64,000 nt of DNA from Brucella pecoris. GTDB lineage: Bacteria > Pseudomonadota > Alphaproteobacteria > Rhizobiales > Rhizobiaceae. A program made the position numbers and the translations under genes. Under the pieces are notes generated by a model. It saw nothing but the letters and a program-made list of their open reading frames with translations, did no database searches and was not told the origin of the DNA. The DNA lies in the NCBI RefSeq assembly GCF_006376675.1, contig NZ_VEWK01000008.1, positions 1 through 64,000 of the forward strand, written 5' to 3'. Below, in pieces: positions 43,853-53,915 of the stretch (position 1 is the stretch's first letter; each line of letters opens with the position of its first letter).

Positions 43853-45678
43853 CGGGGTTCTCCTGTCCGCAATTCTTCTGCCGACTGTTCGGTGATGATA
43901 TCGCCGTTGCCGCTCTGCAATTGATAGAAGCGCGCATAGACGCCGTTCTGGATGGCGATCAGATCGTCGTGACGGCCTTCCTCCACAACGCGACCGGCTT
44001 CCATCACCACGATGCGATCTGCATTGACCACCGTGGAAAGGCGATGCGCTATCACGATTGTGGTGCGGTTCTGCATGATGCCTTCCAGCGCCTGCTGGAC
44101 CCGCTTCTCCGATTCATTGTCGAGCGCGGAAGTCGCCTCGTCGAGCAGGAGAACTGGCGCATTGCGGACAATGGCGCGGGCGATCGAGACGCGCTGGCGC
44201 TGGCCGCCGGAAAGGGTCACACCGTTTTCGCCGACAGGAGTATCGTAGCCCTGCGGCTGTTGCAGGATGAAGTCATGCGCATGGGCAAGCTTGGCCGCCT
44301 CGATGATTTCCTCATCCGTCGCGTCCGGGCGGCCATAGCGGATATTGTCGGCAATGGTGCCTTCGAACAGATAGGGCTGCTGAGAGACATAGGCGATGGC
44401 ATGGCGCAATGAGCGCTTTCTGACCTGTGCGATATCCTGTCCGTCGAACAGGATCTTGCCGCTGTCGAGATCGTAGAAGCGCTGGACGAGATTGATGAGC
44501 GTCGACTTGCCCGCGCCAGAAGCACCGACCACGGCGGTGGTTTCGCCCGCTTTGGCGACAAAGCTGACGCCATGCAGCACAGGGGCTGTCTCGTTATAGG
44601 AGAAATAGATATCCTCGAAGCGGATTTCGCCGGGGCCGGCTTTCAGCTCCACAGCGCCGGGAAGATCGCGCTGGCGCGGCTCAATATCCAGTACTTCATA
44701 GATCATGCGCGCATTGACGAGCGCCTTCTCCAGCCCGACCTGAAGGCGGGCAAGACGGCGGGCCGGATCATAGGCAAGCAGCATAGCAGTGATGAAGGCA
44801 AAGGTTGCACCGGGCGGCTGCTGTTCGAGAATGGCGCGATAGCCGCTATAGGCCAGCACGCCGGAGACGGCAACACCGGCCAGCATTTCGGAGATGGGCG
44901 TCGTGCGTTCGGAGACCTTGGCGATCTTGTTGCTGCGGCCTTCGGACTGGTCAATGAGCTTGCCGATCTTGGCGCGCAACTGATCTTCCATCGTAAAGGC
45001 TTTGACGATGGCAATGCCTTGAATCGATTCCTGCATGGCGCCCAGCAGATGGGAATTGAGATGCACGAGATCGCGGGTGACGGAGCGGATGCGGCGAGAA
45101 ATATAGGCGACGGCGAGAATGAGCGGCGGGCCGATCAGGAAAATTGCAACCGACAGGACCGGGTCCATGTAGAACATCGTGCCGATGAGACCGATAAGCG
45201 AGATGAGATCGCGCGCGATCGACGAAATCGTCATGTTGAGAAGATCGCGAATGCCCGAAACATTCTGGTTGATCTGCGCCGCCAAATGGCCGGAGCGGGT
45301 ATCGTTGTAGAAGTCGAGGCCGAGCTTCATCAGATGGTCGAAGATGCGCTTCTGATAACGCGCGACCAGATTGTTACCGATCTTGGCCAGTTCCACCGCC
45401 TGCACATAACCGGCAATGCCGCGAAAGATAAACAGCGCGAGAAGTGTGCCGCAGATGATCCAGACCAGATTGAGCTGCTGCTCGACAAAAATCTTGTCGA
45501 TCATCGGTTTCATCATATAGGCCAGCGCACCGTTCGAGCCGCCGACGATCAGCGATGCAAGGATGGCGATGATGTAATTCTTTTTATATTCGCGGATGTT
45601 TTCCGACATCATGCGCCGGATTACGCGGGTGGCTTCGCCCGTATCGATCTTCTTGTTCTTCTTCTTGAATAGACTCAC
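43849..45678 (-). CDS. ABC exporter, MsbA-type (membrane and ATPase domains fused)
   Basis: 609 residues from a GTG at 45678 (a TTG two codons upstream is possible). The membrane domain has six helices (about 25-325); the ATPase domain has Walker [19 protein letters not shown], signature [15 protein letters not shown] and Walker [13 protein letters not shown]. MsbA proteins flip lipid A or other lipids, but the same architecture serves other exports, so the substrate is not fixed. It is translated into dapB through an ATGA overlap, an unusual partner. Confidence 0.88.
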   Translation of the reverse strand: MSLFKKKNKKIDTGEATRVIRRMMSENIREYKKNYIIAILASLIVGGSNGALAYMMKPMIDKIFVEQQLNLVWIICGTLLALFIFRGIAGYVQAVELAKIGNNLVARYQKRIFDHLMKLGLDFYNDTRSGHLAAQINQNVSGIRDLLNMTISSIARDLISLIGLIGTMFYMDPVLSVAIFLIGPPLILAVAYISRRIRSVTRDLVHLNSHLLGAMQESIQGIAIVKAFTMEDQLRAKIGKLIDQSEGRSNKIAKVSERTTPISEMLAGVAVSGVLAYSGYRAILEQQPPGATFAFITAMLLAYDPARRLARLQVGLEKALVNARMIYEVLDIEPRQRDLPGAVELKAGPGEIRFEDIYFSYNETAPVLHGVSFVAKAGETTAVVGASGAGKSTLINLVQRFYDLDSGKILFDGQDIAQVRKRSLRHAIAYVSQQPYLFEGTIADNIRYGRPDATDEEIIEAAKLAHAHDFILQQPQGYDTPVGENGVTLSGGQRQRVSIARAIVRNAPVLLLDEATSALDNESEKRVQQALEGIMQNRTTIVIAHRLSTVVNADRIVVMEAGRVVEEGRHDDLIAIQNGVYARFYQLQSGNGDIITEQSAEELRTGEPR

Positions 45679-45755
45679 GTGCAAAAGCGCTTTTTGTCTC
45701 AGAGCCTTCCGGCTGACCCGGCGGCTATCGTTGAAAAATACGACTTCCCATACGG

Positions 45756-45800
45756 AAACGCTGCACTGAAAAAGCCAGCGGCAATTTCAGTGCAGCGTTT
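45756..45800 (-). terminator. Strong terminator after glk
   Basis: AAACGCTGCACTGAAA (45756-45771) pairs perfectly over 16 bp with 45785-45800, loop of 13. On the minus strand the stem ends TTTC. It lies 46 bases past the glk stop and separates glk from the exporter gene. The remaining gap (45679-45755 and 45801-45845) shows no other feature. Confidence 0.9.
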
Positions 45801-45845
45801 CTATAACGTTATCCGTGCGGCTTGACCATCCTCAAGCTTTGCCGG

Positions 45846-46883
45846 TCAGTCGATGCGCCAGCGGCGTCCTTCGGTCGAGACTTCGAAACGGGCAGGGGCC
45901 TGCGCAAAGGCCGAAAGGCCAGTAAGGGCCGCAAGCTGATGCGTGATCACACGGACAGGAATGTCGCGCATGATGGCCTTGTGCGGGGCCTTGTCTTCGA
46001 AGGCTTCGCGAAAGGCGCCGGCCTTCAGCGCGGAAAGGATGCGTTGCGGAATGCCGCCGGAAAGATAGACGCCGCCATGCGCCATGAAGATCAGCGCCAG
46101 ATCACCCGCAACACGCCCGAGATAGGTGACGAACAGATGCAGGGTTTCTTCCGCCTGCGCATTGCTGCCGTCAAGCCCGGCTGAGGTGATGTCGGCGGGT
46201 GTCTCCAGCGTTGGCGAAACTTCGTCGGCGGCGCAGATGGCAAGATAAAGATTGCGCAGGCCGCGCCCGCACAGAATCTGCTCGCCTGCGACGCGGCCTT
46301 CGATGCGCTCGATATGCGGGAAGACCTGATAATCGCGTTCACTCCGCGGACCGATATCAATGTGACCGCCTTCGCCCGGAACCGGCACCCATGCATGGCG
46401 CGTGCGGACAAGACCGGCAACGCCAAGCCCTGTGCCCGGCCCGAGCACGACGCGGGTGGCGATCACTTCTTCCGGCTTGCCGCCGATCTGCTCCAGATGA
46501 TCGCTGCCGAGAGACACAACAGCGAGCGCCTGCGCCTCGAAATCGTTTAGCACCGTCACGTCCTCGAAACCGAGATCGGAGATCATCTTCTTCGGGCGCA
46601 CGACCCAGTCGCAATTGGTAAGGTCGATCTCGTCGCCGTCGACGGGGCCGGCCACAGCAAGAATGGCGGACCGTGGCTGGATCGAGGTGTGATCGAGAAT
46701 GGCGCTCTGTATCGCCTCATCGATGGTGGCATAATCTGCCGTCTGGAGAACGGGAAACTCCTTCGGCTCGGCATTGGAATCCACGAGGATAGCAAAGCGG
46801 GCATTGGTGCCGCCGATATCGCCGACGAGTACTGGAAACCGGAAACTCTGTTCGGCCCGCTCTATCTCTTTGTTTTCATGCAT
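45846..46883 (-). CDS. glk: Glucokinase
   Basis: 345 residues. The ATP motif is [15 protein letters not shown], glucose-binding parts include [12 protein letters not shown] and [11 protein letters not shown], and [10 protein letters not shown] and [15 protein letters not shown] follow. It phosphorylates glucose with ATP. The first nine codons (MHENKEIER) and the ribosome-binding site GGGA, nine bases before the ATG, lie in a family A repeat; the glucokinase fold only begins at about residue 17. From memory Brucella Glk starts MQAIIDAEQSFKF, matching this protein only from AEQSF on. So the start is probably derived from a repeat insertion. Confidence 0.94.
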   Translation of the reverse strand: MHENKEIERAEQSFRFPVLVGDIGGTNARFAILVDSNAEPKEFPVLQTADYATIDEAIQSAILDHTSIQPRSAILAVAGPVDGDEIDLTNCDWVVRPKKMISDLGFEDVTVLNDFEAQALAVVSLGSDHLEQIGGKPEEVIATRVVLGPGTGLGVAGLVRTRHAWVPVPGEGGHIDIGPRSERDYQVFPHIERIEGRVAGEQILCGRGLRNLYLAICAADEVSPTLETPADITSAGLDGSNAQAEETLHLFVTYLGRVAGDLALIFMAHGGVYLSGGIPQRILSALKAGAFREAFEDKAPHKAIMRDIPVRVITHQLAALTGLSAFAQAPARFEVSTEGRRWRID

Positions 46884-46925
46884 GTCTTTGTCCCAAAACC
46901 GGTTCCCACTTTTGGGAGACATGCT
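46865..46925. repeat. Family A repeat, copy 5, overlapping the glk start
   Basis: The core cccaaaaccggttcccactt with tgggagacatgc matches other copies (for example 49861-49905 and 3694-3720). On the minus strand it continues into tgaaaacaaagagatagagc, which other copies carry as tgaaaacaaatagatagagc. The latter lies inside the glk coding sequence. The remaining 80 bp up to mgsA hold no other visible feature. Confidence 0.8.
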
Positions 46926-47006
46926 GTAGTCGCTTGCATGTCCTCTCCCTGGTCATGTCTTCCGCCCGCAATGGTCCCCCCACGGGCGAGCTTGTCTTGT
47001 GCATGC

Positions 47007-47384
47007 TTAATCAAGCGCCTTGATCAGTTTTTCCGCTGTTGCACGATTGAGCGCCATGGGAATGTCATAGACGCTGCCGAGGCGCGTCAGCGCCTTCACA
47101 TCGACATCGTGTGGTAGTGGCGACAGCGGGTCGATGAAGAAGATGAGCACTTCGACCGTGCCTTCCGCGATCATCGCGCCGATCTGCTGGTCCCCGCCCA
47201 GCGGCCCGCTTTTCACACGCTGAATGCTCAGTGAGGGGCAGGCATCCAGAATGAGACCGCCGGTTGTGCCTGTCGCCACGATGTCATAGCGGGCCAGCGC
47301 CTGCTCGTGAGCCGTTGCGAAGGCAACCATGTCATCCTTCTTCTGATCGTGGGCGATCAATGCGATGCGCAGGCGTTCCGTCAT
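47007..47384 (-). CDS. mgsA: Methylglyoxal synthase
   Basis: 125 residues. [32 protein letters not shown] (phosphate binding), [19 protein letters not shown] and [17 protein letters not shown] with its catalytic Asp and His match MgsA throughout. It turns dihydroxyacetone phosphate into methylglyoxal, a bypass of lower glycolysis when phosphate is short. It precedes glk on the same strand (84 bp gap with a repeat). The YghZ-like reductase at 1.3 kb could remove the product. Confidence 0.95.
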   Translation of the reverse strand: MTERLRIALIAHDQKKDDMVAFATAHEQALARYDIVATGTTGGLILDACPSLSIQRVKSGPLGGDQQIGAMIAEGTVEVLIFFIDPLSPLPHDVDVKALTRLGSVYDIPMALNRATAEKLIKALD

Positions 47385-47493
47385 GAATGAGCAACCTTAC
47401 GAGTTGATAACCTTGTCATTAGCATTCTAAATCGTTTTAAACCTATAGCGAAGCACTAAAGACCTGAAAAGAGGTTTTACTTCAAAAGCCCTT

Positions 47494-48426
47494 CTACTGC
47501 GCGCCGTAGGTGACATCTGCGACCGAATTCGGTGCAGGGCCGTTGAGGACGGCAGCGCAGGCTTTCGGCAGATCGGAAACCATGACCGGACGTGGCTTTT
47601 TCGGCGGTTCCTTCGACGGCTTTGCAGGCTTCCATGGCTCGTCGGTGAACCACCAGGCAAGCGACTTGTCGCAACCGTCGCCAGCAGCCACTTTCGGCTG
47701 CGGCTTGCACTGGGGCGAACCGGGCTGGCAGGTCAGGCGGACGTGGAAATGATAGAAGTGACCCCAATAGGGACGCACCTTGCCGAGCCAGCTTCTGTCA
47801 CCCGTCACCGTGTCGCAAAGCTGCTTCTTGATGCCCGGATGCACGAAGATGCGCTCGACTTCCGGATAGCTTGCGGCATGTTTGATGAGGGCCGTGCGGG
47901 CAGGGGTCCATTTCTTGGGATCGACGTATAGCGAATCCGGCTTCAGCATCGAAACGGCAGAAACGCTCTCGCGTTGGGCATCGGTAAACCGCTTTTTCGG
48001 CATCGGCGTCAGCCAGATATCGGCATCGAGGCCGACCTGATGCGAAGCGTGGCCGGTGAGCATTGGACCGCCGCGGGGCTGCGAGATGTCGCCGACGAGC
48101 AGGCCGGGCCAACCATCCTGTGCTGCATCGCGGGATAGTTTTTCCAGAAGACCGATCATGCGCGGATGCCCCCAGCGGCGGTTACGCGAAAGGCGCATCA
48201 CCTGCCAGTTTGGGCCATCGGTCGGCAGTGCCACCGCGCCGGCGAGACAACCCTTGGCATAGAAGCCGATGGATTGTGGCTGCTGCGCCAGCACGGGAAG
48301 CGTTTCGCCACCGAAAGCCTGTTTGGCGGGCATGTCTTCCGCCATGGCCGTCGGCACGAAGTCGGGTGCAATCATTGCGGCCAGCGAGGCTGCGAGAATG
48401 ATCTTTTTCAGTTTGTTTGCGATCAT
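47494..48426 (-). CDS. mepA: Penicillin-insensitive murein endopeptidase MepA
   Basis: 310 residues. A signal peptide (KKIILAASLAAMIAPDF) is likely cleaved after TAMA near residue 29. The zinc motif is GGPMLTGHASHQVGLDADIW, with FVHPGIKKQLC and FYHFHVRLTC. It cuts D-Ala-meso-DAP crosslinks in peptidoglycan in the periplasm. The protein has several cysteines, including a pair in CQPGSPQC, as MepA usually has. Its gene stands alone here. Confidence 0.94.
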   Translation of the reverse strand: MIANKLKKIILAASLAAMIAPDFVPTAMAEDMPAKQAFGGETLPVLAQQPQSIGFYAKGCLAGAVALPTDGPNWQVMRLSRNRRWGHPRMIGLLEKLSRDAAQDGWPGLLVGDISQPRGGPMLTGHASHQVGLDADIWLTPMPKKRFTDAQRESVSAVSMLKPDSLYVDPKKWTPARTALIKHAASYPEVERIFVHPGIKKQLCDTVTGDRSWLGKVRPYWGHFYHFHVRLTCQPGSPQCKPQPKVAAGDGCDKSLAWWFTDEPWKPAKPSKEPPKKPRPVMVSDLPKACAAVLNGPAPNSVADVTYGAQ

Positions 48427-48558
48427 GGGGCAATTCCATGTTTGGCCAAAGGGCGCTGCGGTCGCGAATCAAGGCAACCGGATTGCGGGCATTATGCTGT
48501 GTGACGGGCGGGCCTTCAATGGTGGTCGACAGTTTGGAGCTGCCGACCACCATTTCCC

Positions 48559-49752
48559 TTAATCCTTCCGTATCTTTGCAAGCAAGACTAGAACCAATAG
48601 CGGCATGAATGTGCAGAAGACGATCAGCGGCCAGGCAGTATCGCCCGGCAGGAAGATGACCAACGCGGTTCCTGCCAGACTGACGATCAGGCTCTGAATG
48701 CAGAAATAGACTGCGACGGCCATGCCTGCACTGTCATCAAAGGCCGCAAGCGCACCATTTGCTGTCATCGATGCGGTGAGAACGATCCCGACGGCGGCAA
48801 GCCACATCGGGACGATGAGGCTTGTGAACGATGGTTGCAGCAGTTTCTCGCCCGCGAAAAGCAGCAGGGCGCTGGCAAGGAGCACGGCCATGCCAAGTGC
48901 GACGCTAGTGCGGGCGCCCCATCTTTGCGTATGGCGTGGCAGGATGCGCGTGGCGGCGATCATAACGATGGCGACGCTTGCGAAGGCAAAGCTGAAACTG
49001 GTCTCGCCGAAACCGCCGCGTTCGATCAGAATGCGCGGCGCCGTGGAAAAGAACACGAAAAATGTGCCCATTGCCGTCGCAAAGCCCAACGTATAGGTCC
49101 AGAAACTGAAATCCATCATGATCCGGCCCAAACTTCCGGTGCTTGAGGCATTGCTGGCCGGTCGCGTCTCGTGCCAGTGGCGCAAAGCGCGCCATGTTGC
49201 GACGAGGCCGAACACGCCAAGCGTCGCGAAGATTGCCCGCCATCCGAAACCCTTTGCAATGAGTGCGCCAGCGATTGGCCCAAGGGCAGGGACGAAGGAA
49301 AGCATAGCGCTGAAAAGCCCGTAGATCGTCGCGCCTTCGGGGCGCGTCGCATAGATATCGCGGACCGTTGCGAAAGTGGCGACAAGTGCCGCCGAGGCGC
49401 CTGTTGCCTGCACGAAACGAAGCGCCACGAATAACGTGGCATTGTCGGTGATCGCCAGAGCGAAGGACGAAAGGGCGAAGACCAATCCGCCGCCGACCAG
49501 GATTGGCCTGCGTCCGAAACGGTCCGACAACGGGCCGAACAGGAGTTGCCCGACACCCAGCATCACCATGTAGAGGCTGAGCGTGAGCTGCACCATGGCG
49601 GATGTCGTTTGCAGGATTGCGGGCATGGAAGGCACCACCGGCAGGTAGATGTCCATGGCCAGCGAAGCCAGAATGTCGAAGGGAGCCATCAGCGCGAGCG
49701 CAAATGGCAGGGAGTGACCCCAACGTGAATTTTGTTTGTTATCAAAAGGCAT
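48559..49752 (-). CDS. MFS drug-resistance transporter, Bcr/CflA family
   Basis: 397 residues, 12 helices. DIYLPVVPSMPAILQTTSAM in the first helix and MLGVGQLLFGPLSDRFGRRP (motif A) define the family, and VRDIYATRPEGATIYGL and SMTANGALAAFDDSAGMAVA follow. Relatives export bicyclomycin, sulfonamide, chloramphenicol or cysteine. No regulator gene is adjacent. Confidence 0.92.
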   Translation of the reverse strand: MPFDNKQNSRWGHSLPFALALMAPFDILASLAMDIYLPVVPSMPAILQTTSAMVQLTLSLYMVMLGVGQLLFGPLSDRFGRRPILVGGGLVFALSSFALAITDNATLFVALRFVQATGASAALVATFATVRDIYATRPEGATIYGLFSAMLSFVPALGPIAGALIAKGFGWRAIFATLGVFGLVATWRALRHWHETRPASNASSTGSLGRIMMDFSFWTYTLGFATAMGTFFVFFSTAPRILIERGGFGETSFSFAFASVAIVMIAATRILPRHTQRWGARTSVALGMAVLLASALLLFAGEKLLQPSFTSLIVPMWLAAVGIVLTASMTANGALAAFDDSAGMAVAVYFCIQSLIVSLAGTALVIFLPGDTAWPLIVFCTFMPLLVLVLLAKIRKD

Positions 49753-50112
49753 GACGAAGCATCCGCTCGAGAAAAAAGTCGGGCGGCGATCTGCCTTCGT
49801 TAGAGCGGTTCCGGTTTAAACGGAATCGTCGGAACCGCTCTATCTATTTGTTTTCACGCATTATCCGACGCAAAACCGCTTCGCACTTTTGCTGGAAATG
49901 CTCTAGAGCGCGTTTCGATCTGATCGAAGCATATCCGAAAACCGTTACACACTTTTCGGGATGCGCTTTAAAGGGAATAGGTCCGGGGCAGATGCCGCAA
50001 CAGGTTGGAAAAGCTGTTGCGGCTTATTTATCTGCTGATTTTTCGTTACCCATAGGTCTGTCCCGGTTTGATTGCGGTCAAATTTTTAGCAGTCCCATCG
50101 GGGTAATGCAAA
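49753..50112. repeat. Two family A repeats in tandem (49801-49975)
   Basis: The gap contains a full-length copy from 49801 (agagcggttccggtttaaac) to about 49906 (ctggaaatgctct), then a second, different copy from about 49907 (agagcgcgtttcgatctgat) to 49975 (acttttcgggatgcgcttta). The first has the GGTTCCG/CGGAACC stem and the core; the second has a GATCTGATCG hairpin. The rest (49976-50112) has the promoter region side of the transporter and an unremarkable A/T-rich stretch. Confidence 0.8.
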
Positions 50113-50982
50113 TCAGCGCCAGCAATCCTCGCGCCACATGGCCGAAAAGGCCGTCTGATAATCGGGATAGGCAAATTCATAGCCGAGGTCCCTGATGCGC
50201 TGGTTGGAGACGCGCTTGTTCTCGCCATAAAAGGAGCGCGCCATCGGCGTCATGTCGGCTTCCGCGAAGGGGATTTCAGGTGGCGGGGTTACATCCATCA
50301 GTTCGGCTGCATAGGTGACGACGTCCTGCGGGGGGCTTGGTTCATTATCGGTGATATTGAAGATGCCGCCCGTATTGGTCCCTGCCAGAAAGCGAAGGCT
50401 GCCGGCAATGTCATCGACATGGATGCGGTTGAAGACCTGATTATCCTTGACGATGCGTCGTGCCGTGCCGCGTTCCAGATTGACGAAGGCGTTGCGGCCC
50501 GGTCCATAGATACCTGAGAGGCGCAGGACCGCGAGCGGCGTTCCATGCCGTTCGCTTAAACGTCCCCATGCCTCTTCGGCTTCGACGCGTTCCAGACTGC
50601 GACGGGATGCAGGCTTGCAGGGTGCCGTCTCGTCCACCCACTCGCCCTGATGATCGCCATAGACGCCGACCGTCGACAGATAGCCGATCCAGCGAATGGT
50701 GTTGTCGGGGCGGCGAAGCGCTTCTTCAACGACGGCGACAGCCGGATCGCCGCTTTCACCGGGAGAGATCGAAACGACCACATGGGTCGATTGGGCAAGC
50801 CGGTCCAGAACGTCGGGCGAGGGTGTTTCGCCATCGAAGAGTATCGGTTTTATGCCTGCCTGTTCAAGGAGCGGGAATTTCTGCTCGTGCCGCGTGGTCC
50901 CGTGGATGCGTTCCGCCTCACCGGTCATCCTTTGTGCAAAGGCCTGTGCAGAATAGCCGGCTCCGAACAGAAAAATGCGCAT
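50113..50982 (-). CDS. NAD(P)-dependent epimerase/dehydratase-like protein (YeeZ type)
   Basis: 289 residues. The nucleotide motif is IFLFGAGYSAQAFAQRM, and SGIYGPGRNAFVNLERGTAR and VFNRIHVDDIAGSL follow, typical of YeeZ proteins. The usual catalytic Tyr is not seen in a YxxxK motif. Function is not established. It starts one base before queG ends, so translation is probably coupled; gst2, queG and this gene form one unit. Confidence 0.85.
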   Translation of the reverse strand: MRIFLFGAGYSAQAFAQRMTGEAERIHGTTRHEQKFPLLEQAGIKPILFDGETPSPDVLDRLAQSTHVVVSISPGESGDPAVAVVEEALRRPDNTIRWIGYLSTVGVYGDHQGEWVDETAPCKPASRRSLERVEAEEAWGRLSERHGTPLAVLRLSGIYGPGRNAFVNLERGTARRIVKDNQVFNRIHVDDIAGSLRFLAGTNTGGIFNITDNEPSPPQDVVTYAAELMDVTPPPEIPFAEADMTPMARSFYGENKRVSNQRIRDLGYEFAYPDYQTAFSAMWREDCWR

Positions 50983-50983
50983 A

Positions 50984-52129
50984 TCAGACTGCCTCCGTAT
51001 TCCACTCTGCCTGTACCGTAGCATCCTCTTCGATGGAGGCCAGACGTTTCTGCATTTGTGCCACACGGTTGGGTTCAGCCAATTGCTTCAATGCCCAAAT
51101 AGCAGCACCCCGCACGACTGGCGCTTCGTCTTCCAGCAATCGTTCGACATCTGGCAGAAGAGCTTCATCACCGGAATTGCCAGTGGCGATCAGCACATTA
51201 CGAATAAAGCGATCACGTCCGATCCGCTTCACCGGGGAACCGGAAAACAAGGTGCGGAAAGCCGCGTCGTCCAGTTTCAACAGATCGGCCAGACGCGGCG
51301 CTTTCAGATCGTCGCGTGCCATAAGCTTCATTTCGCTGGTGGCTTGCGCAAACTTGTTCCATGGGCAGACGGAAAGACAGTCATCGCAGCCATAGATGCG
51401 GTTGCCCATCGCCCTGCGGAATTCGTGCGGGATCGGCCCCTTGTTCTCGATTGTGAGATAGGAAATGCAGCGCCGCGCATCGATGCGATAAGGCGAGGGG
51501 AAAGCTTTGGTCGGGCAGGCATCCAGACAGGCGCGGCAGGAGCCGCAATGGTCGCGGTCAGGCTCGTCGGGCGGAATTTCCGCCGTGGTGAAGATCGAGC
51601 CGAGGAACAGCCAGGAGCCGAGCTCGCGGCTCACCAGATTGGTGTGCTTGCCCTGCCAGCCGAGACCGGCGGCCTCAGCCAGCGGCTTTTCCATGACGGG
51701 TGCCGTGTCGACGAAGACTTTTACGTCCTGCCCGGCGCGCGCAGCAAAACGGCTCGCCACATGCTTCAGCTTACCCTTGATGATGTCATGATAGTCGCGG
51801 TTCTGCGCATAGACTGAAATGGCCGCGCGATCTTTTTCGTCCAGAATGGCGAGCGGATTGACGTCAGGTCCGTAATTCATTGCCAGCATCATGATGGAAC
51901 GGACTTCCGGCCACAGCACACTCGGATCGGCGCGGCGCGCTTCCGTTTCTTCCATCCATTCCATATCGGCGTGGTGGCCGTCGGCAATATATTGCCGCAA
52001 CCGTTCAGGCGCCTGCGGAATTGCGTCCGGCGTGGTGAAGGCAACGGCATCGAAACCAACCGCCTTCGCCTCTTCGATCAGGAAGCGCTTCAGCTTTTCC
52101 GTTTTGGAACTAGAAGTCGAGGTCGCCAT
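50984..52129 (-). CDS. queG: Epoxyqueuosine reductase
   Basis: 381 residues. The cobalamin-binding N-terminal domain is followed by two 4Fe-4S sets, CGSCRACLDACPTKAF (with the fourth Cys in ARRCISY) and CDDCLSVCPWNKFAQ, and by a C-terminal HEAT-like repeat region (LLPDVERLLEDEAPVVRGAA). It makes queuosine in tRNA from epoxyqueuosine. The ATG at 52129 overlaps the end of gst2 by 20 bp. Confidence 0.95.
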   Translation of the reverse strand: MATSTSSSKTEKLKRFLIEEAKAVGFDAVAFTTPDAIPQAPERLRQYIADGHHADMEWMEETEARRADPSVLWPEVRSIMMLAMNYGPDVNPLAILDEKDRAAISVYAQNRDYHDIIKGKLKHVASRFAARAGQDVKVFVDTAPVMEKPLAEAAGLGWQGKHTNLVSRELGSWLFLGSIFTTAEIPPDEPDRDHCGSCRACLDACPTKAFPSPYRIDARRCISYLTIENKGPIPHEFRRAMGNRIYGCDDCLSVCPWNKFAQATSEMKLMARDDLKAPRLADLLKLDDAAFRTLFSGSPVKRIGRDRFIRNVLIATGNSGDEALLPDVERLLEDEAPVVRGAAIWALKQLAEPNRVAQMQKRLASIEEDATVQAEWNTEAV

Positions 52130-52802
52130 AATGAGCCACCGGGGCAAGTCCGCGAACACGGTCGGAAAGCAAGGGACGGAAAGCCGGGCGCGACTTCATA
52201 CGGGCATACCAGTCACGTGCCGCTTTGGTTTCGCTCCATTCGATCTCGCCCAGATAGTCTAGCACGGAAATGCAAGCCGCCGCCGCCGTGTCGGCGTAGC
52301 TTGGATGCGCGCCGCCGAGCCAGTCGCGGGTGGCGGCCAGCCAGTCGATATATTTCATGTGCTGGCGGATATTGGTGCGGGCGGCGCGAATGGCCGTTGA
52401 ATCCGGTGCGCTACCGCCCATCTCGGCGGCCATCTGCAGCTTGAACACACGTTCACGGGCGATATGGCGCGTCACTTCGTTTTCGAACTTGAGCAGGAAC
52501 CAGTCGACGAGGCGGCGTACCTCGGCGCGTTCCATCGGGCTTTCCGGCAGAAGACGGCGGCTGCGTTTCAAGGCACCGCGTGTCTCGTCCAGATATTCGG
52601 CGATTACCGTCGGGCCGACGACTGGAAGGTCGTTTTCAGCCAGAAGCACGGGCAAGGTGCCCGCCGGGTTCAGTGCCAGAAATTCCCTGCGGCGCGACCA
52701 TGGTCGTTCCTCGATCAGCTCCGCTTCAACGCCATATTCGCCGAGGATGAGCCGCACATAGCGCGAACCCGAAGACATGGGATGATGAAAAAGCGTAAGC
52801 AT
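52110..52802 (-). CDS. Glutathione S-transferase family protein
   Basis: 230 residues. The thioredoxin-fold domain starts LTLFHHPMSSGSRYVRLILG and has LNPAGTLPVLLAENDLPVVG and TVIAEYLDE; the C-terminal domain (about 88-220) is helical with DWLGGAHPSYADTAAAACIS. A Ser or Tyr near the N-terminus is the likely catalytic residue (MSSGSRY). The substrate is unknown. It leads gst-queG-epimerase-like. Confidence 0.9.
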   Translation of the reverse strand: MLTLFHHPMSSGSRYVRLILGEYGVEAELIEERPWSRRREFLALNPAGTLPVLLAENDLPVVGPTVIAEYLDETRGALKRSRRLLPESPMERAEVRRLVDWFLLKFENEVTRHIARERVFKLQMAAEMGGSAPDSTAIRAARTNIRQHMKYIDWLAATRDWLGGAHPSYADTAAAACISVLDYLGEIEWSETKAARDWYARMKSRPAFRPLLSDRVRGLAPVAHYGDLDF

Positions 52803-53045
52803 GATCGACGCGATACTCTCGACTGAAGCTTGAATTGAACGTCCGGAGATTGGCACGGCGGCTGGCGTTTGCACATGCAGCAGGCTATTCCTGCTACCAA
52901 GCGATTCGACGCCGCCTCAACGGAATATAAAGTCTATAAGACCTATGTTTGCGGGAGACAAGCAATCGCTGGACGTGCTCGTTGTCGCCTCAACACCCGC
53001 AATCGCGGGCCGGTTCAGATGCCTCCATTGTACTCACCATTCTAA

Positions 53046-53864
<819 letters not shown>

Positions 53865-53869
53865 ACAAA

Positions 53870-53889
53870 AAGGGGCCTTTCGGCCCCTT
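53870..53889 (+). terminator. Terminator between uppP and the NDUFA9-like gene
   Basis: AAGGGGCC pairs with GGCCCCTT around TTTC, with A-rich and T-rich flanks. It ends uppP and, read on the other strand, could also end the convergent NDUFA9-like gene. Confidence 0.88.
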
Positions 53890-53915
53890 ATTCATTTTCC
53901 GGCAAATGAAATGTC

